Below are positions 38,446 to 47,214 of a stretch of DNA of 64,000 bases, piece by piece. How positions within the stretch are numbered: the first letter of the stretch is position 1; the number at the start of each line of letters is the position of its first letter. The translations under genes were made by a program, and so were the position numbers. Origin of the DNA: Xanthomonas sacchari. GTDB lineage: Bacteria; Pseudomonadota; Gammaproteobacteria; Xanthomonadales; Xanthomonadaceae. The notes under the pieces were generated by a model. That model had not been told where the DNA came from and made no database searches. It saw nothing but the letters and a program-made list of their open reading frames with translations. The stretch is from the NCBI RefSeq assembly GCF_024266585.1, contig NZ_CP100647.1:3701001-3765000 (forward strand), given 5' to 3'.

Positions 38446-39471
38446 TCAATCGCCCATCGCCGCCTCCGGCAGGCGCCGTGCCAGCAGCCGTTGCAGCAGG
38501 CAGAACAGCAGCAGCAGGCCACCGATCACGATGCGCGTCCACCACGAGCTGAGCGTGCCGTCGAACACGATCAGGGTCTGGATCGCGCCCAGGATCAGCA
38601 CGCCGAACAGGGTGCCGATCACGTAGCCGCTGCCGCCGGCGAGCAGGGTGCCGCCGATCACCACCGCGGCGATGGCGTCCAGTTCCAGGCCCTGCGCGTG
38701 CAGGCTGTAGCCGGACAGCATGTAGAACGTGCATACCACCCCGGCCAGCGCCGAGCAGAAGCCGCTGAAGGCGTAGACGCGCACCTGGGTCGCCTCCACC
38801 GGCAGGCCCATCAGCCGCGCCGAGGCCTCGCTGCCGCCGAGCGCGTACACGCAGCGGCCGAAGCGGGTGCACTGGGTCAGCCACATGCCCAGCGCCACCA
38901 TCGCCAGCGCGATCAGCGCGCCGACCGACAGCGACGCGCCGCCGCCCAGCGGCAGCCGCGACTGCGCGATCGCGGTGTACAGCGGGTCGGTGATCGGGAT
39001 CGAATCGACGCTGATCAAGTAGCTGGCGCCGCGCGCCAGGAACATGCCGGCCAGGGTCACCACGAACGGCTGCAGGCGGTAGCGCTGGATCAGCAAGCCC
39101 ATACCGGCGCCGAACACGCTACCGAGCAGCAGCACCAGCGGGATCGCCGCCAGCGGCGACCAGCCATGGCGCTCGACCAAGGATGCAGACAGCACGGTGG
39201 CGAAGGCCAGCACCGCGCCCACCGACAGGTCGATGCCGCCGCTGAGGATCACCAGGCTCATGCCGACCGCGGCGATGCACAGGAAGGCGTTGTCGATCAG
39301 CAGATTGGCCAGCACCTGCGGCGCCAGGAAGCCGTCGTAGAGCACGCCGCCGGCAGCGAGCATGACCACGAACAGCGCCACCGTGATCGCCAGCGGCAGG
39401 CGCGCGCCCTGCAGCACGCCCGCGGCCTTGCGCAGGCCGGACGTGGCCAGACGCGGCGCGGTCGCGCTCAT
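38446..39471 (-). CDS. yjfF: Sugar ABC transporter permease, YjfF type
   Basis: This 341-residue permease has about ten hydrophobic segments of the BPD_transp_2 family and forms one half of the membrane channel with YtfT. The signature region is LDAIAAVVIGGTLLAGGSGYV. Its ATG overlaps the YtfT stop (ATGA). In Escherichia coli the homologous YtfQRT-YjfF system imports galactofuranose; here the neighbouring enzymes suggest L-arabinose and/or D-galactose, by inference. Confidence 0.92.
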   Translation of the reverse strand: MSATAPRLATSGLRKAAGVLQGARLPLAITVALFVVMLAAGGVLYDGFLAPQVLANLLIDNAFLCIAAVGMSLVILSGGIDLSVGAVLAFATVLSASLVERHGWSPLAAIPLVLLLGSVFGAGMGLLIQRYRLQPFVVTLAGMFLARGASYLISVDSIPITDPLYTAIAQSRLPLGGGASLSVGALIALAMVALGMWLTQCTRFGRCVYALGGSEASARLMGLPVEATQVRVYAFSGFCSALAGVVCTFYMLSGYSLHAQGLELDAIAAVVIGGTLLAGGSGYVIGTLFGVLILGAIQTLIVFDGTLSSWWTRIVIGGLLLLFCLLQRLLARRLPEAAMGD

Positions 39472-40523
39472 GGCCGCGCCTCCGGCGGCGGCCGCCGGAT
39501 CCAGCCGCGCAGGTTGGCGCGGAAGGTCGGCGATTGCAGCAGCATCACCGCGAACACCAGCAGCGCCTTGATCAGCATGGTGACCTGCGCCGGCACGCCG
39601 AAGGCGTAGATGGTCGCGGTCAGGGTCTGGATGATCAGCGCGCCGATCACGCTGCCGGCCAGGCTGAAGCGGCCGCCATCGAGCAGCGTGCCGCCGAGGG
39701 TGACCGCGAGGATCGCGTCCAGTTCCATCAGCTGCCCGGCGTTGTTGGCGTCGGCGCTCTTGACGTTGGAACTGATCAGCAACCCGGCCAGGCCGGCGCT
39801 GAACGCGCAGAACACGTACAGCAGCACCGCGATCAACCGCGCGCGCACGCCGGCGAGCCGCGCCGCACGCGGATTGTGGCCGATGGCGCGCACGAACAGG
39901 CCCAGTGCGGTGCGCCCCAGCAGCAGCTGCAATGCCACGAACACCGCGGCGACCACGAACAAGGCGAACGGCAGGCCGAGCAGGAAGCCGTTGCCGAGGT
40001 AGAAGTAAGGCGGGTAGTAGATGGTCAGGATCTGCCCGTCGCCGATCAGCTGCGCGATGCCGCGCCCGGCCACCATCAGGATCAGCGTGGCGATGATCGG
40101 CTGCATGCCGACCTTGACCACCAGCAGCCCGTTCCACAGCCCGCACAGCGCCGCCACCAGCAGCGGCGTCAGCAGCACCGCCCACAGCGGGAAACGGCTG
40201 TGCTCGCCGCCGCCGATCATCCACGCCGCCACCGTGGCGGCGATCGCCACCACCGCACCGACCGAGATGTCTAGGCCGCGCACCGCGATCACCAGGGTCA
40301 TGCCCATCGCCACCAGCGCCAGCGGCGCGGCGCGGTTGCCGATGTCGACCAGGCTGCCGTACAGGTGGCCGTCGCGCCATTGCAGGCTCAGGAAGCCGGG
40401 ATCGAACAGGCCGTTGCCGAGCAGCAGCACCGCCAGCGTCGCCAGCGGCCAGAACAGCGGGTGCGCGCGCAGCCGCGCCGGCCAGCGCGGCACAGTCGTG
40501 TCCGGCGTGGCGGCGGCGCTCAT
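39468..40523 (-). CDS. ytfT: Sugar ABC transporter permease, YtfT type
   Basis: This 351-residue permease is the second channel subunit, with about ten hydrophobic segments and the motif MELDAILAVTLGGTLLDGGRF. The N-terminus (MSAAATPDTTVPRWPARLRA) is cytoplasmic. Its start overlaps the stop of ytfR by 4 nt and its stop overlaps the yjfF start, so ytfR, ytfT and yjfF are translationally coupled. Confidence 0.92.
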   Translation of the reverse strand: MSAAATPDTTVPRWPARLRAHPLFWPLATLAVLLLGNGLFDPGFLSLQWRDGHLYGSLVDIGNRAAPLALVAMGMTLVIAVRGLDISVGAVVAIAATVAAWMIGGGEHSRFPLWAVLLTPLLVAALCGLWNGLLVVKVGMQPIIATLILMVAGRGIAQLIGDGQILTIYYPPYFYLGNGFLLGLPFALFVVAAVFVALQLLLGRTALGLFVRAIGHNPRAARLAGVRARLIAVLLYVFCAFSAGLAGLLISSNVKSADANNAGQLMELDAILAVTLGGTLLDGGRFSLAGSVIGALIIQTLTATIYAFGVPAQVTMLIKALLVFAVMLLQSPTFRANLRGWIRRPPPEARP

Positions 40524-42031
40524 GCCGCGCTCCCGGCGATCAGGTCGAAGATCGCGCGCTCGCCGCAGCCGCCGGGCAGCTCGCCGACCAGGCGGCGTTC
40601 GCGCAGCACCGCGATGCGGTCGGCAATGCGCGCGATCTCGGCGACCTCGGCAGAGATGAACAGCACCGCCATGCCCTCGCGGGCCAGGGCCAGGATCCGG
40701 GTCATGATCTCCTGCTTGGCGGCGATGTCGATGCCGCGGGTAGGTTCGTCGAGGATCAGCAGCCGCGGCCGCGTCGCCAGCCAGCGCGCCAGCACCACCT
40801 TCTGCTGGTTGCCGCCGGACAGCAGCCCCACCGGCGTCTCCACGCTGGCGGTCTTGATGCCCAACGCGTCCACATAGCCCTGCGCGATGCGCACCTGCTC
40901 GGCCGGCGCCAGGAAACGGCGCAGGCCCAGGCGCGCCTGCAGGGCCAGCACGATGTTCTCGCGCACCGACAGCGCGGCGACGATGCCCTCGGTCTTGCGC
41001 TCTTCCGGGCACAGCGCCAGGCCGTGGGCGATCGCATCGGGCGGGCCGCGCAACGCCACGTCGCGCCCATCGATCAAGACGCGACCGCGGTCGGCACGGT
41101 CCAGCCCGAACAGCAGCCGCGCCAGTTCGGTGCGGCCGGCGCCGAGCAGGCCGGCCAGGCCCAGCACCTGGCCGCGGCACACGTGCAGGTCGGTCGGCTG
41201 CAACTGGCCGCGCCGGCCCAGGCCCTGCGCCTGCAGCAGCGGCACCGCGTCCTCGGGCGCCGCTGCGCGCACCGTGGCGGCCGCGGCGCTGGCCGGGTCG
41301 AGCGCGCGCCCGACCATCGCCGCGACCAGTTGCGGCGCGGGCAACGCGTCGGGCGTGTATTCGCCGACCAGGCGCCCGTTGCGCAATACGCTGATGCGGT
41401 CGGCCACCGCGTACACCTGGTCCAGGAAGTGGGTGACGAACAGGATCGCCATGCCGGCCTCGCGCAGCGCGCGCATCACCCGGAACAGCTCGGCCACCTC
41501 GCCCTCGTCGAGGCTGGAGGTGGGTTCGTCGAGGATCAGCACCCGCGCCGACACGCCGACCGCGCGCGCGATCGCCACCATCTGCTGCACCGCCACCGGA
41601 TAGCTGCCCAGCGCGCGCCGCACGTCGACGGCGATGCCCAGGCGCTGCAGGCCGGCCTCGGCCTCGCGCTCGACCCGCCGCCAGTCGATGCGCCGCGGCC
41701 AGCCGCGCAGCGGATAGCGGCCGGCGAACAGGTTCTCGGCCACCGACAGGTTCGGGCACAGGTTCACTTCCTGGTACACGGTGCTGATGCCGAGCCGTTG
41801 CGCCTGCTGTGGCGACGCCGGCGCGACGACCGCACCGTCCAGCACGATGCGCCCGGCGTCGGCGGGCGTCACCCCGGTCAGCAGCTTGATCAGGGTCGAC
41901 TTGCCGGCGCCGTTCTGGCCCATCAGCGCATGGATCTCGCCGCCGCGCAGGCGCAGCGCCACGTCCTCCAGCGCGGCCACGCTGGCGTAGGCCTTGCGCA
42001 GCCCCTGTGCCTCCAGTACCGGCGGATGCAT
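40520..42031 (-). CDS. ytfR: Sugar ABC transporter ATP-binding protein, two NBDs, YtfR type
   Basis: This 503-residue protein carries two nucleotide-binding domains, as in all monosaccharide importers of the CUT2 family. NBD1 has Walker A GQNGAGKSTL and Walker B VLILDEPTSSLDEGE. NBD2 has a degenerate P-loop (LLGAGRTELA) but a full LSGGNQQKVVLARWL signature and LLILDEPTRGID; such asymmetry is normal in CUT2 ATPases. It follows ytfQ by 10 bp. The ATG at 42031 starts the family N-terminus MHPPVLEAQGLRKAY. Confidence 0.94.
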   Translation of the reverse strand: MHPPVLEAQGLRKAYASVAALEDVALRLRGGEIHALMGQNGAGKSTLIKLLTGVTPADAGRIVLDGAVVAPASPQQAQRLGISTVYQEVNLCPNLSVAENLFAGRYPLRGWPRRIDWRRVEREAEAGLQRLGIAVDVRRALGSYPVAVQQMVAIARAVGVSARVLILDEPTSSLDEGEVAELFRVMRALREAGMAILFVTHFLDQVYAVADRISVLRNGRLVGEYTPDALPAPQLVAAMVGRALDPASAAAATVRAAAPEDAVPLLQAQGLGRRGQLQPTDLHVCRGQVLGLAGLLGAGRTELARLLFGLDRADRGRVLIDGRDVALRGPPDAIAHGLALCPEERKTEGIVAALSVRENIVLALQARLGLRRFLAPAEQVRIAQGYVDALGIKTASVETPVGLLSGGNQQKVVLARWLATRPRLLILDEPTRGIDIAAKQEIMTRILALAREGMAVLFISAEVAEIARIADRIAVLRERRLVGELPGGCGERAIFDLIAGSAA

Positions 42032-42041
42032 GCGCGCGCCC

Positions 42042-43034
42042 TCAGTACTTGCGCTTGGGCAATTCGGCCGCGGCCTGGTCCTGGGTGTACACCGATTCCT
42101 CCACCACGATGCGCTTGGGCAGCGGCTTGCCGGCCTTGAGGTCGCCAATGGCCTGCACCAGTTGCGGGCCGAGCAGCGGATTGCATTCGACGGTGACGTT
42201 GAGCTTGCCGGCCTGCATCGCCTCGAACGCGCCCTTCACCCCGTCCACCGAGATCACCAGGATGTCCTTACCCGGCCGCAGCCCGGCTTCCTCGATCGCC
42301 TGGATCGCGCCGATCGCCATGTCGTCGTTGTGCGCATAGAGCACGTCGATGTTGCGTCCCTCCGATTTCAGGAACGCTTCCATCACTTCCTTGCCCTTGG
42401 CGCGGGTGAAGTCGCCGCTCTGCGAGCGCACGATCTGGAAGCGCGGATGCGCCGCCAGGATCTCCTTGAAGCCGCGCATGCGGTCGAGCGCCGGCGCCGA
42501 GCCGACGGTGCCCTGCAGTTCGACGATGCGCACCGGTTTGTCGCCGTCCTTCAGCGGCGAACGCTCGACCAGCCAGCGCGCCGCCTTGCGCCCTTCCTCG
42601 ACGAAATCCGAGCCGATCAGGGTGACGTACAGGCTGTCGTCGGACACCTTCACCGCGCGGTCGGTGAGCACCACCGGGATCTGCGCGGCCTTGGCCTCGC
42701 GCAACACCGTCTCCCAGCCCGACTCCACCACCGGCGAAAACGCGATCACGTCCACGCGCTGGGCGATGAACGAGCGCAGCGCCTTGATCTGGTTCTCCTG
42801 CTTCTGCTGCGCATCGGAGAACTTCAGTTTCATGCCGGCATCGGCGACGGCCTGCTTGATCGAGGCGGTGTTGGCGGTGCGCCATTCGCTCTCGGCGCCG
42901 ACCTGGCTGAAGCCGACGGTCAGTTGCCCGGGCGCCTTGCCCGCCTCCTTGCCGCCGCCGGAACAGGCGGCCAGCACCACACCCAGCACCGCCGCGATTC
43001 CCAGCGCACGCATTCCCGACTGCTGCTTCTGCAT
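42042..43034 (-). CDS. ytfQ: Sugar ABC transporter substrate-binding protein, YtfQ type
   Basis: This 330-residue periplasmic-binding protein delivers the sugar to YtfR-YtfT-YjfF. The signal ends in a lipobox-like VLAACSGG, so it may be a lipoprotein, unlike soluble enterobacterial YtfQ. Typical features are TVGFSQVGAESEWRTANTAS, DVIAFSPVVESGW and LYAHNDDMAIGAIQAIEEAG. YtfQ proteins bind galactofuranose and related pentose or hexose forms. The adjoining oxidative pathway suggests arabinose or galactose as the physiological ligand here. Confidence 0.92.
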   Translation of the reverse strand: MQKQQSGMRALGIAAVLGVVLAACSGGGKEAGKAPGQLTVGFSQVGAESEWRTANTASIKQAVADAGMKLKFSDAQQKQENQIKALRSFIAQRVDVIAFSPVVESGWETVLREAKAAQIPVVLTDRAVKVSDDSLYVTLIGSDFVEEGRKAARWLVERSPLKDGDKPVRIVELQGTVGSAPALDRMRGFKEILAAHPRFQIVRSQSGDFTRAKGKEVMEAFLKSEGRNIDVLYAHNDDMAIGAIQAIEEAGLRPGKDILVISVDGVKGAFEAMQAGKLNVTVECNPLLGPQLVQAIGDLKAGKPLPKRIVVEESVYTQDQAAAELPKRKY

Positions 43035-43131
43035 AGCCCCTCCTCATTGATGGCACGCTGGCAGCGGACGGGCCCGGGGGCCACGACGCGCCACCCACCC
43101 TCCCAGGCCGGCGTGCGCTGGTTCGATCAGT

Positions 43132-44571
43132 TCATGGCGCGGACGTATAGGCGGTCTTGACCGTGGTGTAGAACTCCACCGCATAGCGGCCCTGCTCGCG
43201 CGGGCCGTAGCTGGACGCCTTGCGCCCGCCGAACGGCACATGCGGGTCGACGCCGGCGGTGGGCAGATTGACCATCACCATGCCCGCCTGCGCATGCCGC
43301 TTGAAATGCGTGGCGTGTTTGAGCGAGCGCGTGGCGATGCCGGCGCACAGGCCGAATTCGGTGTCGTTGGCCAGGGCCAGCGCGTGTTCGTAGTCGTCGG
43401 CCACCAATACCGCGGCGACCGGGCCGAACACTTCCTCGCGGGCGATGCGGTGCTGCGGCTGCGCCGCGACCAGCGCCGGGCGCAGGTAGTAGCCGCGGTG
43501 CGGGCACTCCAGCGCCTCGCCGCCGTACAGCAGCTCGGCGCCTTCCTCGCGGGCGATGCGCAGGTAGTCGCGGTCCTGTTCGAACTGGCTGGCGCTGGCG
43601 ACCGGGCCGATGTCCACGCCCGGCTCCAGCGCGTGGCCGATCTTCAGCGCACTCAGGCGCGTGCGCAGCCGCGTGACGAAGTCGTCGTGCACCGCGCGCT
43701 CGACGATCAGCCGGCTCGACGCGGTGCAGCGCTGGCCGGTGGAGAAGTAGGCGCCGTTGACCGCGAGTTCCACCGCCAGGTCCAGGTCGGCATCGGCCAG
43801 CACCACCAGCGGGTTCTTGCCGCCCATCTCCAGCTGGATCTTCAGCCCGCGCTCGGCGGCCTGGCGCAGCAAGCGCGTGCCGGTCGGCACCGAGCCGGTG
43901 AAGCTCAGCGCATCGATGCCGTGCTCGGCGACCAGCGCCTGGCCGACCGTGCCGCCGCTGCCGAGCACCAGGTTGAACGCGCCGTTGGGCAGGCCGGCGC
44001 GGCTGAGGATTTCGGCCAGCGCCCAGGCGCAGCCGGGCACGCTTTCCGCCGGCTTGAACACCACGGTGTTGCCATAGGCCAGCGCCGGCGCGATCTTCCA
44101 CGCCGGGATCGCCAGCGGAAAATTCCACGGCGCGATGAGGCCGACCGTGCCCACCGGCTCGCGGGTGATCTCGACGTTGACCCCGGGCCGGGTGGAGGCC
44201 AGCGTCTCGCCGGGAATGCGCAGGGCCTCGCCGGCGAAGAATTTGAAGATCTGCCCGGCGCGTGCCGCTTCGGCGATGCTCTCGGGCAGGGTCTTGCCCT
44301 CTTCCGAAGCCAGCAGCGTGCCCAGTTCCTGCCTGCGCGCCAGGATCTCGCTGCCGACCGCGTCCAGCGCGTCGGCGCGCTGCTGCGGGGTGCTCGCGGC
44401 CCACGCCGCCTGCGCCGCGTTGGCCGCGGCGATCGCCTCGCGCACCGTGGCCGCGTCGACACTGCCGGCTTCGCCGACCGGGGCCGACAGGTCGGACGGA
44501 TTCTCGTCGGGGGCGAGGTCGTCGCCGGCCACCCAGCGGCCGTCGATGTAGCTCTGGAAACGTCGGGTCAT
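43132..44571 (-). CDS. Aldehyde dehydrogenase, probable 2-oxoglutarate semialdehyde dehydrogenase
   Basis: This 479-residue NAD(P)+-dependent aldehyde dehydrogenase has the catalytic Cys282 in STGQRCTASSR and Glu248 in LEMGGKNP, plus the cofactor-site GLIAPWNFPLAIPAWK and GSVPTGTRL. In this cluster the fitting reaction is oxidation of 2,5-dioxopentanoate (2-oxoglutarate semialdehyde) to 2-oxoglutarate, the last step of the oxidative pentose pathway. I start at ATG 44571: GGAGG lies 6 nt before it, and the alternative ATG at 44583 overlaps that ribosome binding site. The gene follows araD1 by 18 bp and precedes ytfQ by 97 bp, so it belongs to the same operon. Confidence 0.9.
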   Translation of the reverse strand: MTRRFQSYIDGRWVAGDDLAPDENPSDLSAPVGEAGSVDAATVREAIAAANAAQAAWAASTPQQRADALDAVGSEILARRQELGTLLASEEGKTLPESIAEAARAGQIFKFFAGEALRIPGETLASTRPGVNVEITREPVGTVGLIAPWNFPLAIPAWKIAPALAYGNTVVFKPAESVPGCAWALAEILSRAGLPNGAFNLVLGSGGTVGQALVAEHGIDALSFTGSVPTGTRLLRQAAERGLKIQLEMGGKNPLVVLADADLDLAVELAVNGAYFSTGQRCTASSRLIVERAVHDDFVTRLRTRLSALKIGHALEPGVDIGPVASASQFEQDRDYLRIAREEGAELLYGGEALECPHRGYYLRPALVAAQPQHRIAREEVFGPVAAVLVADDYEHALALANDTEFGLCAGIATRSLKHATHFKRHAQAGMVMVNLPTAGVDPHVPFGGRKASSYGPREQGRYAVEFYTTVKTAYTSAP

Positions 44572-44589
44572 GCCTACCTCCATGCGGTT

Positions 44590-45597
44590 CTACAGCGCGC
44601 GCACGCCGCCCAGGGCGAATCCGCTCTCAACGCGCTGCAAGGGATTGACCAGCGCCGCGCCGAACTCGGGCAGTTCGATCTCGAAGCGGTCGCCGGGCTG
44701 CGCCTGCACGCCGTCGGCGAAGCTCAACGTGGCGGTGCCGAAGAAATGCAGGTGCACGTCGCCGGGCACGCGGTGCGCGGCGTACTTGAAATGGTGGTAT
44801 TCGAGATTGGCCAGCGAGTGGCACATGTTGGCTTCGCCGGTGACGAACGGCTTCTCCCAGATCACCGCATCGCCGCGGCGGATGCGGCTGTGGCCGCGCA
44901 GGTCGCGCGGCAGCGCGCCGCAGCGCAGCTCCGGGCCGACCGCGCAGGCGCGCAGCTTGGAATGGGCCAGGTACAGGTAGTTCTGGCGCTCGGTGACGTG
45001 GTCGGAGAACTCGTTGCCCAGCGCGAAGCCGAGCCGGTACGGCACGCCGTCGGCGCCGATCACGTACAGCCCGACCAGTTCCGGCTCCTCGCCGCCGTCC
45101 AGGGCGAAGTCCGGCGACGGCAGCGGTGCGCCCGGCGCGACCAGACTGCTGCCGTCGCCCTTGTAGAACCATTCCGGCTGCGCACCGGGCTGGCCGTCGC
45201 GCGGGATGCCGCCGTCCACGCCAAGCTGGAAGATCTTCATCGAATCGGTGAGCGTGCCCTGCGCCGCCTGCTGCTGCAGGTTCTGGTGCATGGCATCGCG
45301 GGTGGCGGCGCTGCCCAGATGGGTCAGGCCGGTGCCGGTGACGCGGCAATGCGCCGGGTCCGGATGGGTCAGCGGCGGCAGCACGCGGCCGGCGGCGAGC
45401 AGAGCGGCGTAGTCGAGCACGCGCTCGCCGCGCAACTGCTGCGCTTGGGCGTCCAGGCGGTTGCCGGCGGCCAGCGCGGCGTTGGCCAGCGCGTAGGTCG
45501 ACGCCACCTCGCGCAACAGCCGCACCTGGCGGCCCTCGTCCTCCACCACGCCTACGCCGGGAATGCCTGCGTCATCGAGCAACTGGATCAATCGCAT
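44590..45597 (-). CDS. araD1: FAH-family protein of the AraD1/GguC type, probable 2-keto-3-deoxy-L-arabonate dehydratase
   Basis: This 335-residue protein has the fumarylacetoacetate hydrolase fold in its C-terminal two thirds; metal-site and lid motifs are visible in GGEEPELVGLYVIG, GFALGNEFSDHVTE and WEKPFVTGEANMCHS. The family (GguC/AraD1) lies beside CUT2 importers of arabinose/galactose in Agrobacterium and others. By analogy with FAH-type 2-keto-3-deoxypentonate dehydratases, it would convert 2-keto-3-deoxy-L-arabonate to 2-oxoglutarate semialdehyde, the substrate of the next gene product. It is the first gene of the six-gene operon and diverges from the LysR gene. The enzymatic role is inferred. 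Confidence 0.82.
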   Translation of the reverse strand: MRLIQLLDDAGIPGVGVVEDEGRQVRLLREVASTYALANAALAAGNRLDAQAQQLRGERVLDYAALLAAGRVLPPLTHPDPAHCRVTGTGLTHLGSAATRDAMHQNLQQQAAQGTLTDSMKIFQLGVDGGIPRDGQPGAQPEWFYKGDGSSLVAPGAPLPSPDFALDGGEEPELVGLYVIGADGVPYRLGFALGNEFSDHVTERQNYLYLAHSKLRACAVGPELRCGALPRDLRGHSRIRRGDAVIWEKPFVTGEANMCHSLANLEYHHFKYAAHRVPGDVHLHFFGTATLSFADGVQAQPGDRFEIELPEFGAALVNPLQRVESGFALGGVRAL

Positions 45598-45687
45598 GAA
45601 TCGGTCGCCTGTCGGAATGCGGACGCGCGGCGCGCGGCACGGAACACGCGCAACGCGATGCGCCCGTCCTATTCTGGCCGGACGACC

Positions 45688-45704
45688 TATATGCAACAAA
45701 TATC
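45688..45704. promoter_or_regulatory. Candidate operator TATATG..CAAATATC, copy 1
   Basis: TATATGCAACAAATATC lies between the divergent araD1 and LysR genes. It differs from the copy at 48044-48061 only by one inserted base and one substitution. A LysR-type site is plausible because both target promoters serve one pathway. Confidence 0.6.
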
Positions 45705-45720
45705 TGTTTTGGCTTAATGT

Positions 45721-45736
45721 ATACGAACATTCGTAT
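45721..45736. promoter_or_regulatory. Palindrome ATACGAA-CA-TTCGTAT before the LysR gene
   Basis: Two perfect 7-bp arms with a 2-bp centre lie 14 bp upstream of the LysR start. It probably overlaps the 5' untranslated region or promoter and could mediate autoregulation. Confidence 0.5.
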
Positions 45737-45749
45737 CTTTCTGAGCGCC

Positions 45750-46748
45750 ATGCCCGCTGCCCCGCCCTGGTTCGTCCGCGCCCGCCTGAAGACCCGGCAA
45801 TTGATGCTGCTGCTGGCGATCGAGGAGGAAGGCAACATCCACCGCGCCGCCGAGACCTTGAACATGTCGCAGCCGGCCGCGTCCAAGCTGCTCAAGGACC
45901 TGGAGGACATGCTGGCGGTGCCGCTGTTCGAGCGCCTGCCGCGCGGCATGCGCGCGACCTGGTACGGCGAGGCGATGATCCGCCACGCGCGCATCGCTCT
46001 GGCCAGCCTCGGCGAGGCCGGCGCCGAGATCGAGGCGCTGAAGGCCGGCTATGCCGGCAGCGTCGCCGTCGGCGCGATCGCCGGCCCGGCGATGAGCCTG
46101 CTGCCGGCGGCCCTGGCCCAGGTCGGCGCGCAGCATCCGCTGCTGCGGGTGAGCCTGCGCGTGGACGGCAGCGACGTGCTGCTGGAGCAGCTGGCGCAGA
46201 ACAAGCTGGACATCGTGGTGGCGCGGCTGTTCGCGCGGCACGACAAGCGCCACCTGCACTACCAGGCGCTGGCCGAGGAAAAGGTCTGCGCCATCGCCCG
46301 CCCTGGCCATCCTCTGCTGGCGGCGCCGGCGCCGACGCTGGCGGTGCTGGCCGAGGCGCCGTGGATCGTGCCGCCGGACGGCAGCGTGCTGCGCCACCGT
46401 TTCGAACTGATGTTCCAGAACGCCGGGCTGGAGGCGCCCAAGCGGGTGATCGAGACCTCGGCGCTGGTGGTGCTGCCGCAACTGTTGCGCCATGGCGACG
46501 CGCTGGCGGTGGTGCCGGAGGACGTGGCCCGGCATTTCGCCGACCACGGCAGCGTGGCGATCGTGCCGGTGGCGCTGTCCTGCCGCATGGACGCCTTCGG
46601 CCTGATCACCCGCCGCGACTGGCTGCTGTCGCCGGGCGCGCGGATCGTGCTGCAGGCGCTGCAGGAGGCCGCGGCCGCGGTCTACGGCGTCGCCGCAGCA
46701 GGGGGAGCGCAGTCGCTACCCACGGACAGTGAATCGCGTCGGGACTGA
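45750..46748 (+). CDS. LysR family regulator of the arabinose/galactose cluster, GbpR-like
   Basis: This 332-residue LysR protein has the N-terminal HTH (RARLKTRQLMLLLAIEEEGNI then AAETLNMSQPAASKLLKDLE) and a C-terminal ligand domain with AEEKVCAIARPGHPLL. The presence of 17 residues before the usual LysR start and its location resemble GbpR, which controls sugar-binding-protein genes in response to arabinose, fucose and galactose in Agrobacterium and Azospirillum. The start at 45750 is chosen because an upstream frame-compatible ATG at 45717 would translate through a perfect palindrome. Shared operator-like elements lie in both divergent promoters nearby. The inducing sugar is inferred. Confidence 0.86.
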   Translation: MPAAPPWFVRARLKTRQLMLLLAIEEEGNIHRAAETLNMSQPAASKLLKDLEDMLAVPLFERLPRGMRATWYGEAMIRHARIALASLGEAGAEIEALKAGYAGSVAVGAIAGPAMSLLPAALAQVGAQHPLLRVSLRVDGSDVLLEQLAQNKLDIVVARLFARHDKRHLHYQALAEEKVCAIARPGHPLLAAPAPTLAVLAEAPWIVPPDGSVLRHRFELMFQNAGLEAPKRVIETSALVVLPQLLRHGDALAVVPEDVARHFADHGSVAIVPVALSCRMDAFGLITRRDWLLSPGARIVLQALQEAAAAVYGVAAAGGAQSLPTDSESRRD

Positions 46749-47193
46749 AGTCCCTCCCACAGAGCCTCCGCCCGTACCGCCGCGCGGCTTCTTGTGGGAG
46801 CGACATTAAGCCGCGACGCGCAGTGGGGGGCTCACCTGCCACTGTCCAAGGGCAGCCGATCGCGTCGGCACTGAAGTCCCTCCCACAATGCCTCTGCCCA
46901 TGCCGGCGCGCAGCTTTTGTTGGAGCGGCTTCAGCCGCGACGCGCAGTGCGGGGCTCACCTGCCACTGTCGAAGGACAGCCGATCGCGTCGGCACTGAAG
47001 TCCCTCCCACAATGCCTCCGCCCGTGCCGGCGCGCAGTTTTTGTGGGAGCGGCTTCAGCCGCGACGCGATGCGCGGGAATCACCCGCACTGCCAAGGACC
47101 GCCGATCGCGTCGGGCCTGAAATCCCTCCCACACCGCCTCCACCCGTACCGGTGCGCAGCTTCTTGTGGGAGCGGCTTCAGCCGCGACGCGGG
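46738..47193. repeat. Tandem array of about 124-bp units, about 3.7 copies
   Basis: Units recur with the anchor CTGAAGTCCCTCCCAC at 46745, 46871, 46995 and (as CTGAAATCCCTCCCAC) 47117, at spacings 126, 124 and 122 bp. Each unit contains two palindromic elements: GGGACTTCAGTCCC-like (inverted) and GTGGGAGCGGCTTCAGCCGCGACGCG. The tail CTCACCTGCCACTGTC..GGACAGCCGATCGCGTCGG is also repeated. The array fills the 466-bp gap between the convergent LysR and dehydrogenase genes. It is not protein-coding. Confidence 0.88.
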
Positions 47194-47214
47194 AAGCTGG
47201 CATCCTGCGCGGCT

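Noticed and set aside
44572-44583. Upstream start (MEVG) for the aldehyde dehydrogenase
   Set aside because: The ATGGAGGT there serves as the ribosome binding site for the ATG at 44571.
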